Origin: Acidimicrobiales bacterium
GTDB taxonomy: Bacteria; Actinomycetota; Acidimicrobiia; Acidimicrobiales; DATDAH01
Length of the DNA stretch: 64,000 bases
Direction of reading: 5' to 3'
Assembly: GCA_016794585.1 (NCBI GenBank)
Contig: JAEUJM010000011.1
Location: forward strand, 1 to 64,000
Numbering within the stretch: the stretch's first letter is position 1; every line of letters begins with the position of its first letter. Positions 1-8,224 of the stretch are shown one piece after another. The translations under genes and the position numbers were made by a program. The notes below the pieces were generated by a model. The model was not told where the DNA came from. It ran no database searches and worked only from the letters and a program-made list of their open reading frames with translations.

Positions 1-465
1 CCCGGCCATCACCGCGGCGAAGTCCGTGGCGTTCATCTCGCGGGCCGAGCCCACCAGGGACTCTTTGCAGATGGCGAACTCGGTCTCGTGGCCCTTGGCG
101 GCTTTGGCCATCGCGGTCACGTGCGCGCAGCACAACTCACCCGCGGCCAACAGGGCGCCGATGTCGTCGTGGGCCCGGAGGAACGTGGCGTCGGCGATCA
201 AACGCCCGCCGACGGTCTTGGTGACCGGGGTCTGCCACGCCAGCCACGTCGGCGCGGAGAGCTGACCGTCGAGCGCCCAATCCTTCGCGGCGTCCCACTG
301 GGCGACCTCGGCGAGCAACGCCGCCTCGGTGCGCTCCTTTTGGGCGAACAGGTCCCGCACCCGCTGCGTCCGAGCCCCCGGCCCCCACCCCACCCGATCC
401 TCGACCGCCACCCCGTCCCCCGGCGCGCCGGCGCCGGCGAAGGGAGCGGCGGCGGGATCGACCAT
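1..465 (-). CDS. DUF222 (13E12-type) HNH endonuclease-like protein, N-terminal part
   Basis: An open frame of 155 codons runs from an ATG at 465 to the first base of the window without a stop, so only the N-terminus is present. After a variable lead of about 45 residues it shows the DUF222 pattern: a helical stretch (LFAQKERTEAALLAEVAQWD), then a TWLAWQTPVTKTVGGRL block, then ALLAAGELCAAHVTAMAKAA. This is the arrangement of actinobacterial 13E12-repeat proteins, in which a C-terminal HNH nuclease domain normally follows; that domain would lie outside the window. Members are often multicopy. The biological role of the family is poorly known; DNA cleavage is inferred from the HNH domain of relatives, not seen here. 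Confidence 0.8.
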   Translation of the reverse strand, partial: MVDPAAAPFAGAGAPGDGVAVEDRVGWGPGARTQRVRDLFAQKERTEAALLAEVAQWDAAKDWALDGQLSAPTWLAWQTPVTKTVGGRLIADATFLRAHDDIGALLAAGELCCAHVTAMAKAAKGHETEFAICKESLVGSAREMNATDFAAVMAG

Positions 466-646
466 GCCCCCATTCTCACCAGGGGGTATGACAGGTATGG
501 GGTCGTCGCTGCTCCTGCTCAGAGGTGCTCGTCGAGGCGTTCGCGGCGGCCCGATCGGCTGATCGAAGCGGCGAGGCCAGGCCACCGGCGTCACTGCGAA
601 GGCGCCATCGACGGTGTGCCGGCGCGGCTCCACTCGGCGCGAGGGG

Positions 647-3148
647 TCAGGGTGCCGGTGACCAGGCGGCGCCGCGGTCGGATTCGTCGTTGCCGAGCTC
701 GTCAGCGCCGCCCCACATCACGAGGGTGTCACCGATCCAGGCGCCGGCGGCGCCGCCGTCGGCCAGGAGGTCGGTGGGGGGAAGGGGCGTCCAGGTGCCC
801 GCGCCGGCATCGAACACGTAGCCGGCGACCTCGATGAGCCGGTCACCGGCGACGGGGCCGAGCACGGCGGTGTCGTACGGCGGCGGGTCGGTCGGCGAGA
901 CGGGCGGGTCGACCCACGCGTCGGCGGTGGTGTCGAAGATGCCCGTGTACGGCGCTGACGGGTCGGCCCCGTCGCCCGCGGGCGGCCCCGGTGACGGTTG
1001 GACGGCCAGGTTGCCGACCCTGTACCAGCCGATCCCGTACCAGTAGGGATCGGCCAGCGCGTGCGATGTCGCCAGGGTCTCCCACGAGGCCGCACCCTCC
1101 CGCAGGACGGCGACCCGGGTGCTCGTGGGATCGGCGTCGACGCCGGCGAACAGGTAGAGGTCGCGGCCGACCCCGATGATCGTGCGGGGATACGTGGGGC
1201 GCAGGGGATCGACCGGCAGGGGCGACCACGCGTCCTCCGCAGGGTCGTACGCGACGTCGGCGTCGTCGCCGGCACGGATCGAGCCGAAGGCGATGATCCC
1301 CCGCCCGTCGGTGGTGAGCCCGAAGGCGGCGTCCCGCTCGCCGTCGACCGTCCCGTCAGGCGGCGGGGTGAGCGTCGACCAGGTGTCGTCGCTGGCGTCG
1401 TACGACCAGAACTCGTCGACGTAGCCGTCGCCGCACACGGACTCGTCCTCGCACCAGTACCAGGCCCACAGGAAGAGGTGGCCGTCGAGGACGACGCCGC
1501 GCGCCTCGTCGAGGGTGTGGGGGAGCGGGGCGATCGAGCGCCACGAGTCGGCGGCCGAGTCGTACGCGGCCGCGGCGGTCGAGCCGCTCCAGCTCGCCGT
1601 CACGCAGTCCGCGCCGGCGGGGCAGGCGGGGCCGCCGCCCATCACCAGCACCTCGTCCCCGACCGTGAAGGCGACGGGGTTGTACACGGGAGAGAGCGGG
1701 CTGTCCGCCATGGGTACCCATCCGCCGGTGGCCGTGCCGTCGGGAACGGGCGACTCGTCGATCGCACCCGGGGTCCAGGTGGCCCCGGCAGCGCTGACCT
1801 CGCCGTCGGGCGACTGGCCGCCCCACACGACGAGCGTGTCGTCGACCCACGTCGCGGCCCGGCCCTCGTCGGTGAGGGTCGTAGGCGCAGGGAGAGCCGA
1901 CCACGATGCAGCGTCGAGGTCCAAGACCAGACCGCCCACAGCGATGAGACGGGGACCGGCGACGACCCCGAGGCGGTCCAGCGCCGGTTCCGGGCGGGGC
2001 ATGGCGTCGAACGGAAGTTGGGGTGGATCCAGCCACTGTGCGGATCTCGTGTCGAAGACCGCTGCAGGCGATGCGGTGACGAGCACCTCCGGGGGGACCC
2101 CCGAGGTGGGCCCCGGCGAGGGCGACACGATCAGGTCTCCGACGTCGTAGGCGCCGAAATCGAGCGGACCGGGCGGGTCGGGGAGAGCGGTCCATTCGTC
2201 GGCGCCGGCTCGGAGCAGGGCGGCACGCGTACCGCCGGTGGTCAGCGTGGCGAACAGGTAGAGGTCGCCGTCGTGGCCGACGAGGGTCCGGTCGGTCGAC
2301 GACCGCAGCGTGTCGAAGGGGAGCTCGACCCAGGGGCTGCGGCAGGAGATCGCGATCTGCGGCGTCGAGCACGCCGGTTCCGGTGGTTCGTAGGCGAGCG
2401 CGTGGACGGCTGATGGCGCGGAGGGATCGTCGGACGCAGCCTGCTCGTCCGGCAGGTAGGCGATGACTCGTCTCCCGTCCGTCGTGAGTTGCGGCGGCAC
2501 ATCACCCGCCTGGAGCCGGTTCGCTTCGAGCCCGACCTGCGACGGCAGGGGGAGCTCGGTCCAGGTGTCCTCGGTGGCGTCGTACGCGAGGAAGATGTCG
2601 ACGAAGGGGTCACAGGTCCCTCCCGGTGGGCACGGCACCGCCCGGTAGTACTCACCCCACACGTAGGCGCGTCCGTCGAGCACCGTGACCGTCGCATGGG
2701 TCAAGCCGACGGGGAGGTTGGCGATGGACCGCCACGAGCGGGCGGTCGGGTCGTAGGCAGCGCCATCCTCAGCCGCCGTGATCGCACATTGCGCGTTCGG
2801 CGGGCACAGACGTTGACCGGCGAGGAGGAACGCCTCGTCGCCGAGCGTGAAGGTGAGCGCCTTCGTGCGGGGGGAGAGCGGGCTCTCGGGCATCGGGACC
2901 CACTGGCCGGCGCCGCCGTCGGGGCCGGTGACGACGGGAGTCGAGTCCTCGTCACCCGAGAGGCGGAGCACGACGCTGGTAGCGCCCATAGCCAGCAGTG
3001 CGACCACTGCGGCGCCGAGGACGAGCCGGTCCCGCCGCCGACGCCGGCTCACCGCCTCGCCCAGCTTTCGGGGCAGATCGGACGCCGAGCGCGGTCCATC
3101 GGCCCGCTCGGACAGCTCGCCCCGCAGGTGCGTCGCCAGGTCAGACAT
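647..3148 (-). CDS. Membrane-anchored protein with two Kelch-type beta-propeller halves, sigma-factor partner
   Basis: 833 residues. Residues 1-40 are polar and end in an Arg-rich stretch (SRRRRRDR). One membrane helix follows at about 41-62, then a long exported region. The exported part is an internal duplication: about residues 83-470 and 475-833 both begin W-V-P-M-x-x-SPLSP, continue with F-T-[LV]-GDE and a CPxxAxC cysteine pair, and carry repeated AYDxxxxxW, LDGxxxxW and GDTLVMWGG Kelch blade signatures. The ATG overlaps the stop of the upstream sigma gene by 8 bases, so the two are translationally coupled. The predicted topology (short cytoplasmic tail, extracellular propeller) resembles a sensor/anti-sigma partner, but no zinc anti-sigma (HxxxCxxC) motif is present, so that role is inference. 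A shorter paralogue lies at 27980-29758. Confidence 0.85.
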   Translation of the reverse strand: MSDLATHLRGELSERADGPRSASDLPRKLGEAVSRRRRRDRLVLGAAVVALLAMGATSVVLRLSGDEDSTPVVTGPDGGAGQWVPMPESPLSPRTKALTFTLGDEAFLLAGQRLCPPNAQCAITAAEDGAAYDPTARSWRSIANLPVGLTHATVTVLDGRAYVWGEYYRAVPCPPGGTCDPFVDIFLAYDATEDTWTELPLPSQVGLEANRLQAGDVPPQLTTDGRRVIAYLPDEQAASDDPSAPSAVHALAYEPPEPACSTPQIAISCRSPWVELPFDTLRSSTDRTLVGHDGDLYLFATLTTGGTRAALLRAGADEWTALPDPPGPLDFGAYDVGDLIVSPSPGPTSGVPPEVLVTASPAAVFDTRSAQWLDPPQLPFDAMPRPEPALDRLGVVAGPRLIAVGGLVLDLDAASWSALPAPTTLTDEGRAATWVDDTLVVWGGQSPDGEVSAAGATWTPGAIDESPVPDGTATGGWVPMADSPLSPVYNPVAFTVGDEVLVMGGGPACPAGADCVTASWSGSTAAAAYDSAADSWRSIAPLPHTLDEARGVVLDGHLFLWAWYWCEDESVCGDGYVDEFWSYDASDDTWSTLTPPPDGTVDGERDAAFGLTTDGRGIIAFGSIRAGDDADVAYDPAEDAWSPLPVDPLRPTYPRTIIGVGRDLYLFAGVDADPTSTRVAVLREGAASWETLATSHALADPYWYGIGWYRVGNLAVQPSPGPPAGDGADPSAPYTGIFDTTADAWVDPPVSPTDPPPYDTAVLGPVAGDRLIEVAGYVFDAGAGTWTPLPPTDLLADGGAAGAWIGDTLVMWGGADELGNDESDRGAAWSPAP

Positions 3149-3671
3149 CGGTGGGCTCCTCTCCGAGCGCCGCCCGCAGTTGGCTGAGGGCCCGGGAGGT
3201 GCGGGACTTCACGGTCCCGACCTTCACCCCGAGCACGGCGGCGGTCTCGGCCTCGCTGCGGTCCTCGAGGAAGCGCAGGGCCAACACGGTGCGCTGGTCC
3301 ATGGGCAGGGTCAGCAGCGCCGGCCACAGCTCGGACCGGTCGGCGGCGACGGCCTCCCCCGAGCCCGACCCTGCGCCCGAGCCGCCGGCCGCCGCACCGC
3401 TCGCCGCCCGGAGCCCCTCGAGGTGGGCGCGCTCGTGGCGCCGGCGGCGCAGGCGGCTGTTCATGGTGTTGACCACCGCCCGGCGCAGGTAGGCGTGAAC
3501 GTCGTCGACCTTCCCGGCGCGGAAGTGGGGCCAGCAGGCGGCGAAGGCGTCGGCCACCACCTCCTCGGCCGTCCCCTCGTCACCACAGAGCACGTAGGCG
3601 AGTCCCACACAGCGGCTCACCTCCTCGAGGTAGTGCTGGGCGAATTCCTCCGCCGCTCGGTCGACCGCCAT
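3141..3671 (-). CDS. ECF RNA polymerase sigma factor (SigE family)
   Basis: 176 residues from the ATG at 3671. Region 2 is seen at about residues 15-75 (VGLAYVLCGDEGTAEEVVAD, DVHAYLRRAVVNTMNSRLRR). Region 4 helix-turn-helix is at about 115-168 (PMDQRTVLALRFLEDRSEAE, GVKVGTVKSRTSRALSQLR). There is no region 3, as expected for ECF sigma-70 factors. The frame is open further upstream, but the ATG at 3671 was chosen because it aligns with the paralogue at 30255 and lies 11 bases after a consensus-like ECF -10 element. It heads an operon with the Kelch membrane protein. The linker between regions 2 and 4 is Gly/Ala/Ser-rich and longer than in the paralogue. Confidence 0.93.
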   Translation of the reverse strand: MAVDRAAEEFAQHYLEEVSRCVGLAYVLCGDEGTAEEVVADAFAACWPHFRAGKVDDVHAYLRRAVVNTMNSRLRRRRHERAHLEGLRAASGAAAGGSGAGSGSGEAVAADRSELWPALLTLPMDQRTVLALRFLEDRSEAETAAVLGVKVGTVKSRTSRALSQLRAALGEEPTDV

Positions 3672-3682
3672 GGCACCAGTAG

Positions 3683-3709
3683 AGACGCACGAGTCGCCCG
3701 AAGGGTTCC
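3683..3709 (-). promoter_or_regulatory. ECF-type autoregulatory promoter of the first sigma/Kelch cassette
   Basis: Read on the minus strand: GGAACC at 3709-3704, a 16-base spacer starting CTTCGGGC, and CGTCT at 3687-3683, then 11 bases to the sigma ATG. GGAAC/CGTC is the classical ECF promoter pattern. The same hexamer, spacer length, spacer start and distance to ATG occur before the paralogous sigma gene (30267-30293), which makes autoregulation and possible cross-recognition likely. The two sites are direct observation; regulation is inference. Confidence 0.75.
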
Positions 3710-3746
3710 ACCTCGTTCGTGCCGCTCGCCCCAACGAATCGTGTTG

Positions 3747-4505
3747 TCAGGCCAGGGCGGGATCCTCGCAGCGCTTGACGTACCAGCCGATCACCCAGGG
3801 CGAGCCGAACCAGGCGCCGGCGAGCGACGCCGCCGTGATTCCGGCCAGGGCCGCGATGACGCCGACGTCGAGGACCGCGCCGGACAACAACAGCAGCAGG
3901 AAGAGGGCCACGAGACCCATTGCCAACAGGCGGACGGTGAGGAGCGTCTTCGCCCGACCGGGATAGGGGACGAGGACGCCGGAACACACGCCGGCGATCG
4001 TCGGTGCCGCGACGACGGCGAGCATGGCCCCGAGGACCCCGCCGACCAGCAGGCCGACGGGCAAGAACGAGAACGGGCGGTCGCCGTCGTCGCCGACCAC
4101 GACGAGGACGAGCACGAAGAGGAACCCCACCACGGCCCCGCCGCCGACGCAGACCACGGCCACCCGCCACAGCACGTGGCCGAACACGGCGCCCCGACTG
4201 ACGGGAGGGGCGGTACCGGTCGCCCCACCGGGCGCCCACGACGTCGGCGCCCCGGCAGGCGGCGGGCCCGGCACGGGGCCCGTGGGCATCGGCGCCGTGG
4301 CCGGTGTCGCCATCTGAGGACGGGGCGGCGGGGGTGGCGGCGGAGGCGCGGGGACGGGTGCCGGCGCGCGGTCCACCCACTGGGCGCCGTCCCACGCCCA
4401 GGTGGTACCCGGCACCACCCAGGCCGAGCCGTCCCAGATCGGCGGGGCCCAGGTCCGGCCTGCTGCGTCGGCCGGTGGCGGGTCGCCCACATCGCCGTTC
4501 GCCAT
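3747..4505 (-). CDS. Small multi-pass membrane protein with WDG-type N-terminal repeats
   Basis: 252 residues from the ATG at 4505. The N-terminus has two short Trp motifs (IWDGSAWV, TWAWDGAQWV) like those of DUF2510-type modules that precede membrane domains in many actinobacterial proteins. A proline-rich linker of about 40 residues with a run of nine prolines follows, then four predicted membrane helices to the C-terminus. An open frame continues upstream to 4778, but that part would run into the divergent cytochrome gene promoter, so the shorter start is preferred. It is divergent from the cytochrome c gene at 4579 and follows no obvious operon. Function unknown. Confidence 0.7.
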   Translation of the reverse strand: MANGDVGDPPPADAAGRTWAPPIWDGSAWVVPGTTWAWDGAQWVDRAPAPVPAPPPPPPPPRPQMATPATAPMPTGPVPGPPPAGAPTSWAPGGATGTAPPVSRGAVFGHVLWRVAVVCVGGGAVVGFLFVLVLVVVGDDGDRPFSFLPVGLLVGGVLGAMLAVVAAPTIAGVCSGVLVPYPGRAKTLLTVRLLAMGLVALFLLLLLSGAVLDVGVIAALAGITAASLAGAWFGSPWVIGWYVKRCEDPALA

Positions 4506-4578
4506 GGTCCAGATTCTGGCACCTGGTCCCTCGAGGGGCCTCGGGAACCAGGGGCCCCCGTGAGACGACCTCCATCTC

Positions 4579-4989
4579 ATGGCTCGAACGAAGTCGCGGA
4601 TCATTCGTGGGACCGGGCTGGCTCTCGCCGGCCTTGCCGCCGCCTTGTCGTTGGCCGCCTGCGGCTCCGACGAGTCGTCGGCGGACCTCGACCTGTCGCC
4701 GCAGGCGCAGGAGGGCGCCGAGGTGGCCGCCGACAACGGCTGCCAGTCGTGCCACTCGATCGACGGGTCCGGGGGCACGGGCCCGACGTGGCAGGGACTC
4801 GCCGGGTCCGAGGTCGAGCTGAGCGACGGCGAGACGGTCGTGGCCGACGCCGCCTACCTGAAGCAGTCCATCCAGGACCCGGCGTCGGCGACCGTCGAGG
4901 GCTTCTCGCCGATCATGCCGAGCTACGACCTGTCACCCCAGGAGGTCGACGCCCTCGTCGCCTACATCCAGGAGCTACCTGCCTCCTGA
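4579..4989 (+). CDS. Lipoprotein c-type cytochrome
   Basis: 136 residues. A signal peptide ends in a lipobox-like LAAC at about residue 27, so the protein is probably lipid-anchored on the outer face of the membrane. The haem c motif CQSCH spans C55-H59, and M113 in IMPSYDLSPQE is the expected axial ligand. The C-terminal helix (VDALVAYIQEL) is the usual end of a class I cytochrome c domain such as those in COX subunit II or nitric-oxide reductase chains. It probably carries single electrons. It is not next to any oxidase gene; the neighbours are a membrane protein (divergent) and apbE (convergent). A GGAACC followed 16 bases later by CGACC lies at 4544-4570, but the match to the ECF -10 is imperfect. 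Confidence 0.9.
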   Translation: MARTKSRIIRGTGLALAGLAAALSLAACGSDESSADLDLSPQAQEGAEVAADNGCQSCHSIDGSGGTGPTWQGLAGSEVELSDGETVVADAAYLKQSIQDPASATVEGFSPIMPSYDLSPQEVDALVAYIQELPAS

Positions 4990-5011
4990 CCGCTGACCCG
5001 GCCGCCGCCGG

Positions 5012-6001
5012 TCAGGCGCCGGTGGGAGGGGAGGCGTCGACGCGGTCGGGCAGCGCCGCCGTGCCGAGGAAGGCGGCGAAGCCGTCGGTGGCCTGCACCC
5101 GGCCGTCGCGGTCGAGGCACATCGCCTCCGCTCCGGTGCCGCCGAGCAGGTCGAAGGGGTGCTCGCTTCCCCGCAGCAGGACGGCCTTGGCCAGGATCTC
5201 GGCCCGCCAGCCCTCGGTGGCGATGACGGTCACGAGGGTGAGGTCGCTGGTGGACGGCCGGCCCGTGCCGGGGTCGATGAGGTGGTGGCGCTCCTCGCCG
5301 TCGACGGTCCAGTGCCGCTTCAGGGTGGTGGAGGTGACCATGGCGCCGTCGAGCAGGCCCACGAGGGCGAGGGGCTCGTCCAACCACGGGTGCTCGATGC
5401 CCACGGTCCAGGCGCCGCCCTCGCCGGGGCCGGTGCCCCGGACGCGCAGGTCGCCGCCGACGTTCACGCACACGCCGGCGGCGCCCGCCGCCAGCAGTTC
5501 GCCGGTCACGAAGTCGGCAGCGAGACCCTTGCCGATGCCGCCGGGGTCGAAGCCCGTGCCCTCGGGCAGGCGCACCCGGTTGCCGTCCACCTCGATCTCG
5601 CCGGCGCCGTGAAGCAGGCGGCTGATCCCGGAGCGCCCCGGCGTGGCGGCCAGGGCGTCGAAGGTGCGGTCGTAGCCGGCCCGGATCATGTCGCCCAGCA
5701 CGGTGGGGTCGAAGGAGGCGCCGCTGATGCGCCAGGCCTCGACGGCCCGACGCACGAGGATCGACGTTTCCTCGCTCACGGTGACCCATTCGCCGGCGCA
5801 CTCGGTGAGCTGCGTGACCTCGCTGTCGGGCTGGAAGCGCGACCACAGCGATTCGAGCCGGTCGAGGCGCTGCTGCGCGTGGTCGAGGAGCGACTCGTCG
5901 GCCCGACGCTCGACCGCCTCGCCGGCGTCGTCGTCGGCGCCGCCCACCACGATCACGTGGGCGTCGCTGCCCATCACCCGGAACCGCCGCTCGGCCATCA
6001 T
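5012..6001 (-). CDS. apbE: FAD:protein FMN transferase (ApbE family)
   Basis: 329 residues. ApbE enzymes attach FMN through a phosphoester bond to Thr/Ser of exported flavoproteins, using FAD and Mg2+. Visible family blocks: N-terminal RRFRVMGSDAHVIV, then FDPTVLGDMIRAGYDRTF, then GFDPGGIGKGLAADFV followed by GAAGVCVNVGGDLRVRG (FAD/metal region), then HHLIDPGTGRPS, and near the end TEGWRAEILAKAVLL with the conserved Ala-Glu pair. A GTG start at 6010 is possible. The ATG at 6001 is preferred because TAGGGT (6014-6009, minus strand) lies 7 bases before it, fitting a leaderless transcript. No obvious FMN-acceptor protein is adjacent; the ferric-reductase-like operon at 20.3-21.5 kb is the nearest redox locus. 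Confidence 0.92.
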   Translation of the reverse strand: MMAERRFRVMGSDAHVIVVGGADDDAGEAVERRADESLLDHAQQRLDRLESLWSRFQPDSEVTQLTECAGEWVTVSEETSILVRRAVEAWRISGASFDPTVLGDMIRAGYDRTFDALAATPGRSGISRLLHGAGEIEVDGNRVRLPEGTGFDPGGIGKGLAADFVTGELLAAGAAGVCVNVGGDLRVRGTGPGEGGAWTVGIEHPWLDEPLALVGLLDGAMVTSTTLKRHWTVDGEERHHLIDPGTGRPSTSDLTLVTVIATEGWRAEILAKAVLLRGSEHPFDLLGGTGAEAMCLDRDGRVQATDGFAAFLGTAALPDRVDASPPTGA

Positions 6002-6043
6002 GGCCGTCACCCTAGGAGCGAAGGAGCGCGCCGGCGGACGCGC

Positions 6044-7303
6044 TCACACGCTGAGCGCCACCCTGGTGGGGCCGACGATCTTCCGGGCGGTCGAGGCGAC
6101 TCCGGCCTGGCCGAACTCGTTGTTGCCCCAGCAGTAGAGGAGGCCGTTGGCCCGCAGCGCGCAGGTGCTGCCCAGGCCGGCCGTCACCGATGCCCAGTCG
6201 GTGAAGCCCAAGACCTTCAATGGCGTGAACTGCAGCCCATACGGGATCTTCCGCCCGAGGGCCGCCCGCCACGTCTGGCCCCAGCAGTAGAGGAGCCCGG
6301 TGGTCCGGGTGGCACAGGTGTGGGCGAAGCCGCCGCCGCTCACCCTGCCCCAGTCGGTGCGGTTCCGCTGCACCTCGGTCGGTGTCCCGCGGTCGGCGGT
6401 GTCCTGACCCGGGGCGGCGAGCTGGCCGTAGTGGTCGTGGCCCCAGCAGAAGAGGCGGTCCGACGTGGTGGTCGCGCAGGTGTGGCCTTCCGAGGCGGCC
6501 ACGGACGCCCACACGGCGGGGTCTCCCGAGACGGGTGTGGGCGCCGTGCGGTCCGCCCGGGCCTCGTCGTCACCGACCTGGCCGAAGAAGTCCTGGCCCC
6601 AGCACCGGAGGCGGTCGGCGGTGTTGACCGCGCAGACGTGGGCGAGGCCCGCCGACACCTGCTGCCAGTCGTTCGACTGCCCGGCGACCTCGACGGGAAC
6701 GCCGGTGTCGCCACGCCCACCGCCGTCCCCGACGCCGCCGTACCGGTCGCTGCCCCAGCAGAACAGGTGACCGGTGGTCTTGATGGCGCACGTGTTGCCC
6801 CCGGCGGCCACCTGGGCCCAGTCGGTGGTGAGACCGGCGACCTCCACCGGCCCGGCCGCGTCCTGCTGGCCCGGGCCGTTGCCGAGCAGGCCGAGGGTGT
6901 CGGTGCCCCAGCAGAAGAGCCGGTGATCGAGCTTCACCGCGCACGTCTGGTCGTAGCCGGCCGAGACCTGGGCCCAGTCGGCGGTGTGGCCGGCGACCTC
7001 GACGGGGACGTTGCGACTGCGCCGCCCGCCGCCGTCGCCCAGGGCGAAGCCGCCGTCGAAGCCCCAGCAGTAGAGGCGGTGCCCGGTGGTGATGCCGCAG
7101 GTGTGGAGGAAGCCCGCGTCGACCTGGAGCCAGCGGGCCGACGCTTCGGGGGCGGCGACCTCGGGGGCAGTCGTCTGCGCGCCGGCGGTCGCCGTGGACG
7201 TCGACGTCAGGACGGTGACGGCCAGAAGGCTGGCCACGGCGAGGGACCGGACGGCTCGGAGCGGCGCCTGCCGGCACGGTCCCCGGTTGTGCCTCGTGCC
7301 CAT
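6044..7303 (-). CDS. Secreted RCC1-repeat beta-propeller protein
   Basis: 419 residues. An N-terminal signal peptide (charged start, hydrophobic core about 17-33, TATAGAQ cleavage region) is followed by seven RCC1-type repeats from about residue 55. Each has the form W-x-x-V-x-A-G...C...RLYCWG....LGDG, which makes one seven-bladed propeller. Each blade carries a cysteine pair (HTCGI...LYCWG), so intrablade disulfides are likely in an exported protein. The frame stays open far upstream, across other genes on the opposite strand, so the start was placed at the ATG that gives a proper signal peptide. RCC1 folds usually mediate protein or ligand binding; the ligand is unknown. Confidence 0.88.
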   Translation of the reverse strand: MGTRHNRGPCRQAPLRAVRSLAVASLLAVTVLTSTSTATAGAQTTAPEVAAPEASARWLQVDAGFLHTCGITTGHRLYCWGFDGGFALGDGGGRRSRNVPVEVAGHTADWAQVSAGYDQTCAVKLDHRLFCWGTDTLGLLGNGPGQQDAAGPVEVAGLTTDWAQVAAGGNTCAIKTTGHLFCWGSDRYGGVGDGGGRGDTGVPVEVAGQSNDWQQVSAGLAHVCAVNTADRLRCWGQDFFGQVGDDEARADRTAPTPVSGDPAVWASVAASEGHTCATTTSDRLFCWGHDHYGQLAAPGQDTADRGTPTEVQRNRTDWGRVSGGGFAHTCATRTTGLLYCWGQTWRAALGRKIPYGLQFTPLKVLGFTDWASVTAGLGSTCALRANGLLYCWGNNEFGQAGVASTARKIVGPTRVALSV

Positions 7304-7392
7304 CTCACCCTCCGCCTGGGGGCCACCCGCGGACCCGCCTCCGAGCACGTTAGCGAAGCCCGGCGCGGCCGTCAGCGGCCCAAGTCGGGGGG

Positions 7393-8112
7393 TCAGGCGG
7401 TGGCGTCGCGAGGGAGGCGGAGGCTGTAGCCCACGCCGCGCACCGTGTGGATGAGCGGCGGGTCGACGTGGTCGACCTTCTGGCGCAGGTACGAGATGTA
7501 GGTCTCGAGCACGCTGGCGTTGCCCTCGAAGGTGTAGTCCCACACGTGCTCGAGGATCTGGTTGCGGGTGAGCACCCGTCGCGGGTTCGAGAGCAGGTAG
7601 TGCAGCAGCTTGTACTCGGTGGGGGTCAGATCCACTGGCTGGCCGCCGCGCCAGACGTCGCGGGTCTCCTCGTCGAGCTCGAGGTCTGCGTAGGTGAGCT
7701 TGGTGCCCCCGGCGCGCACGCCGGACGTCCGCCGCAGCACCGCCTTCACCCGCTCGACCAGTTCCTCGATGCTGAAGGGCTTGGTGACGTAGTCGTCGCT
7801 CCCGAGGCGGAGCCCCTCGACCTTGTCGGCGGTGGTGTCCCGGGCGGTCAGGAAGATGATGGGGATGCGGGTGCCGGCGCCCTCGACCTGGCGGAGGCGG
7901 CGGGCCACCTCGAACCCGTCGAGCTCGGGCATCATCACGTCGAGCACGATGAGGTCGGGGCGCACCTCCTCGACCTTGGCCAGGCCCTCGCGGCCGTTGG
8001 CGGCGCGCACGACCTCGAAGCCGTGCATGCCGAGGCCCATCGACAGGAGCTCGGTGATGTGCTCCTCGTCGTCGACCACGAGAATCGTGGGCTGGCCGCC
8101 GTCGTCGCTCAC
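7393..8112 (-). CDS. OmpR/PhoB-family response regulator
   Basis: 239 residues from GTG 8112. The receiver domain covers about residues 8-125, with the acidic pair in VVDDEEH, phospho-acceptor D58 in LIVLDVMMPE, Thr in FLTARDT and Lys in YVTKPF. A winged-helix DNA-binding domain is at about 140-235 (LTPTEYKLLHYLLSNP, RNQILEHVWDYTFEGN, ETYISYLRQKVD, IHTVRGVGYSLR). The GTG was chosen because TACGGT at 8125-8120 sits 7 bases before it (leaderless pattern). The gene is divergent from the GT2-GtrA gene and is the natural partner of the histidine kinase at 10674. A tandem direct repeat in the shared intergenic region is its probable binding site. Confidence 0.95.
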   Translation of the reverse strand: MSDDGGQPTILVVDDEEHITELLSMGLGMHGFEVVRAANGREGLAKVEEVRPDLIVLDVMMPELDGFEVARRLRQVEGAGTRIPIIFLTARDTTADKVEGLRLGSDDYVTKPFSIEELVERVKAVLRRTSGVRAGGTKLTYADLELDEETRDVWRGGQPVDLTPTEYKLLHYLLSNPRRVLTRNQILEHVWDYTFEGNASVLETYISYLRQKVDHVDPPLIHTVRGVGYSLRLPRDATA

Positions 8113-8164
8113 GGACGCCACCGTAGATGCGGCGCGGGCCGCGATCGACGTTCTCGCCGGCTTT

Positions 8165-8218
8165 CTCAGCGAACTCCCAGGAAGGGCCGAGGATGCCCTG
8201 AGCGCCGGCGCCGAACCT
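8165..8218 (+). promoter_or_regulatory. Candidate response-regulator operator and promoter of the GT2-GtrA gene
   Basis: CTCAG at 8165 and CCCAG at 8176 form a direct repeat with 11-base period, the usual layout of OmpR-family tandem half sites. GGGCCGAGG follows at 8184 and CTGA at 8198. A -10-like GAACCT at 8213-8218 lies 6 bases before the ATG at 8225, suggesting a leaderless transcript. All of these elements recur with identical spacing before the gene at 12217. The coincidence is direct observation; binding by the neighbouring regulator is inference. Confidence 0.65.
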
Positions 8219-8224
8219 GCCCCC

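Noticed and set aside
466-510. Two GGTATG/GGGTAT half sites upstream of the DUF222 gene, as a possible CsoR operator
   Set aside because: They are direct, not inverted, repeats and do not form the 16-bp ATACC-N6-GGTAT symmetry of the other two sites.
4544-4571. GGAACC-N16-CGACC as a firm ECF promoter of the cytochrome c gene
   Set aside because: The -10 lacks CGTC and the spacer start TTCGGGC is missing; kept only as a weak hint.
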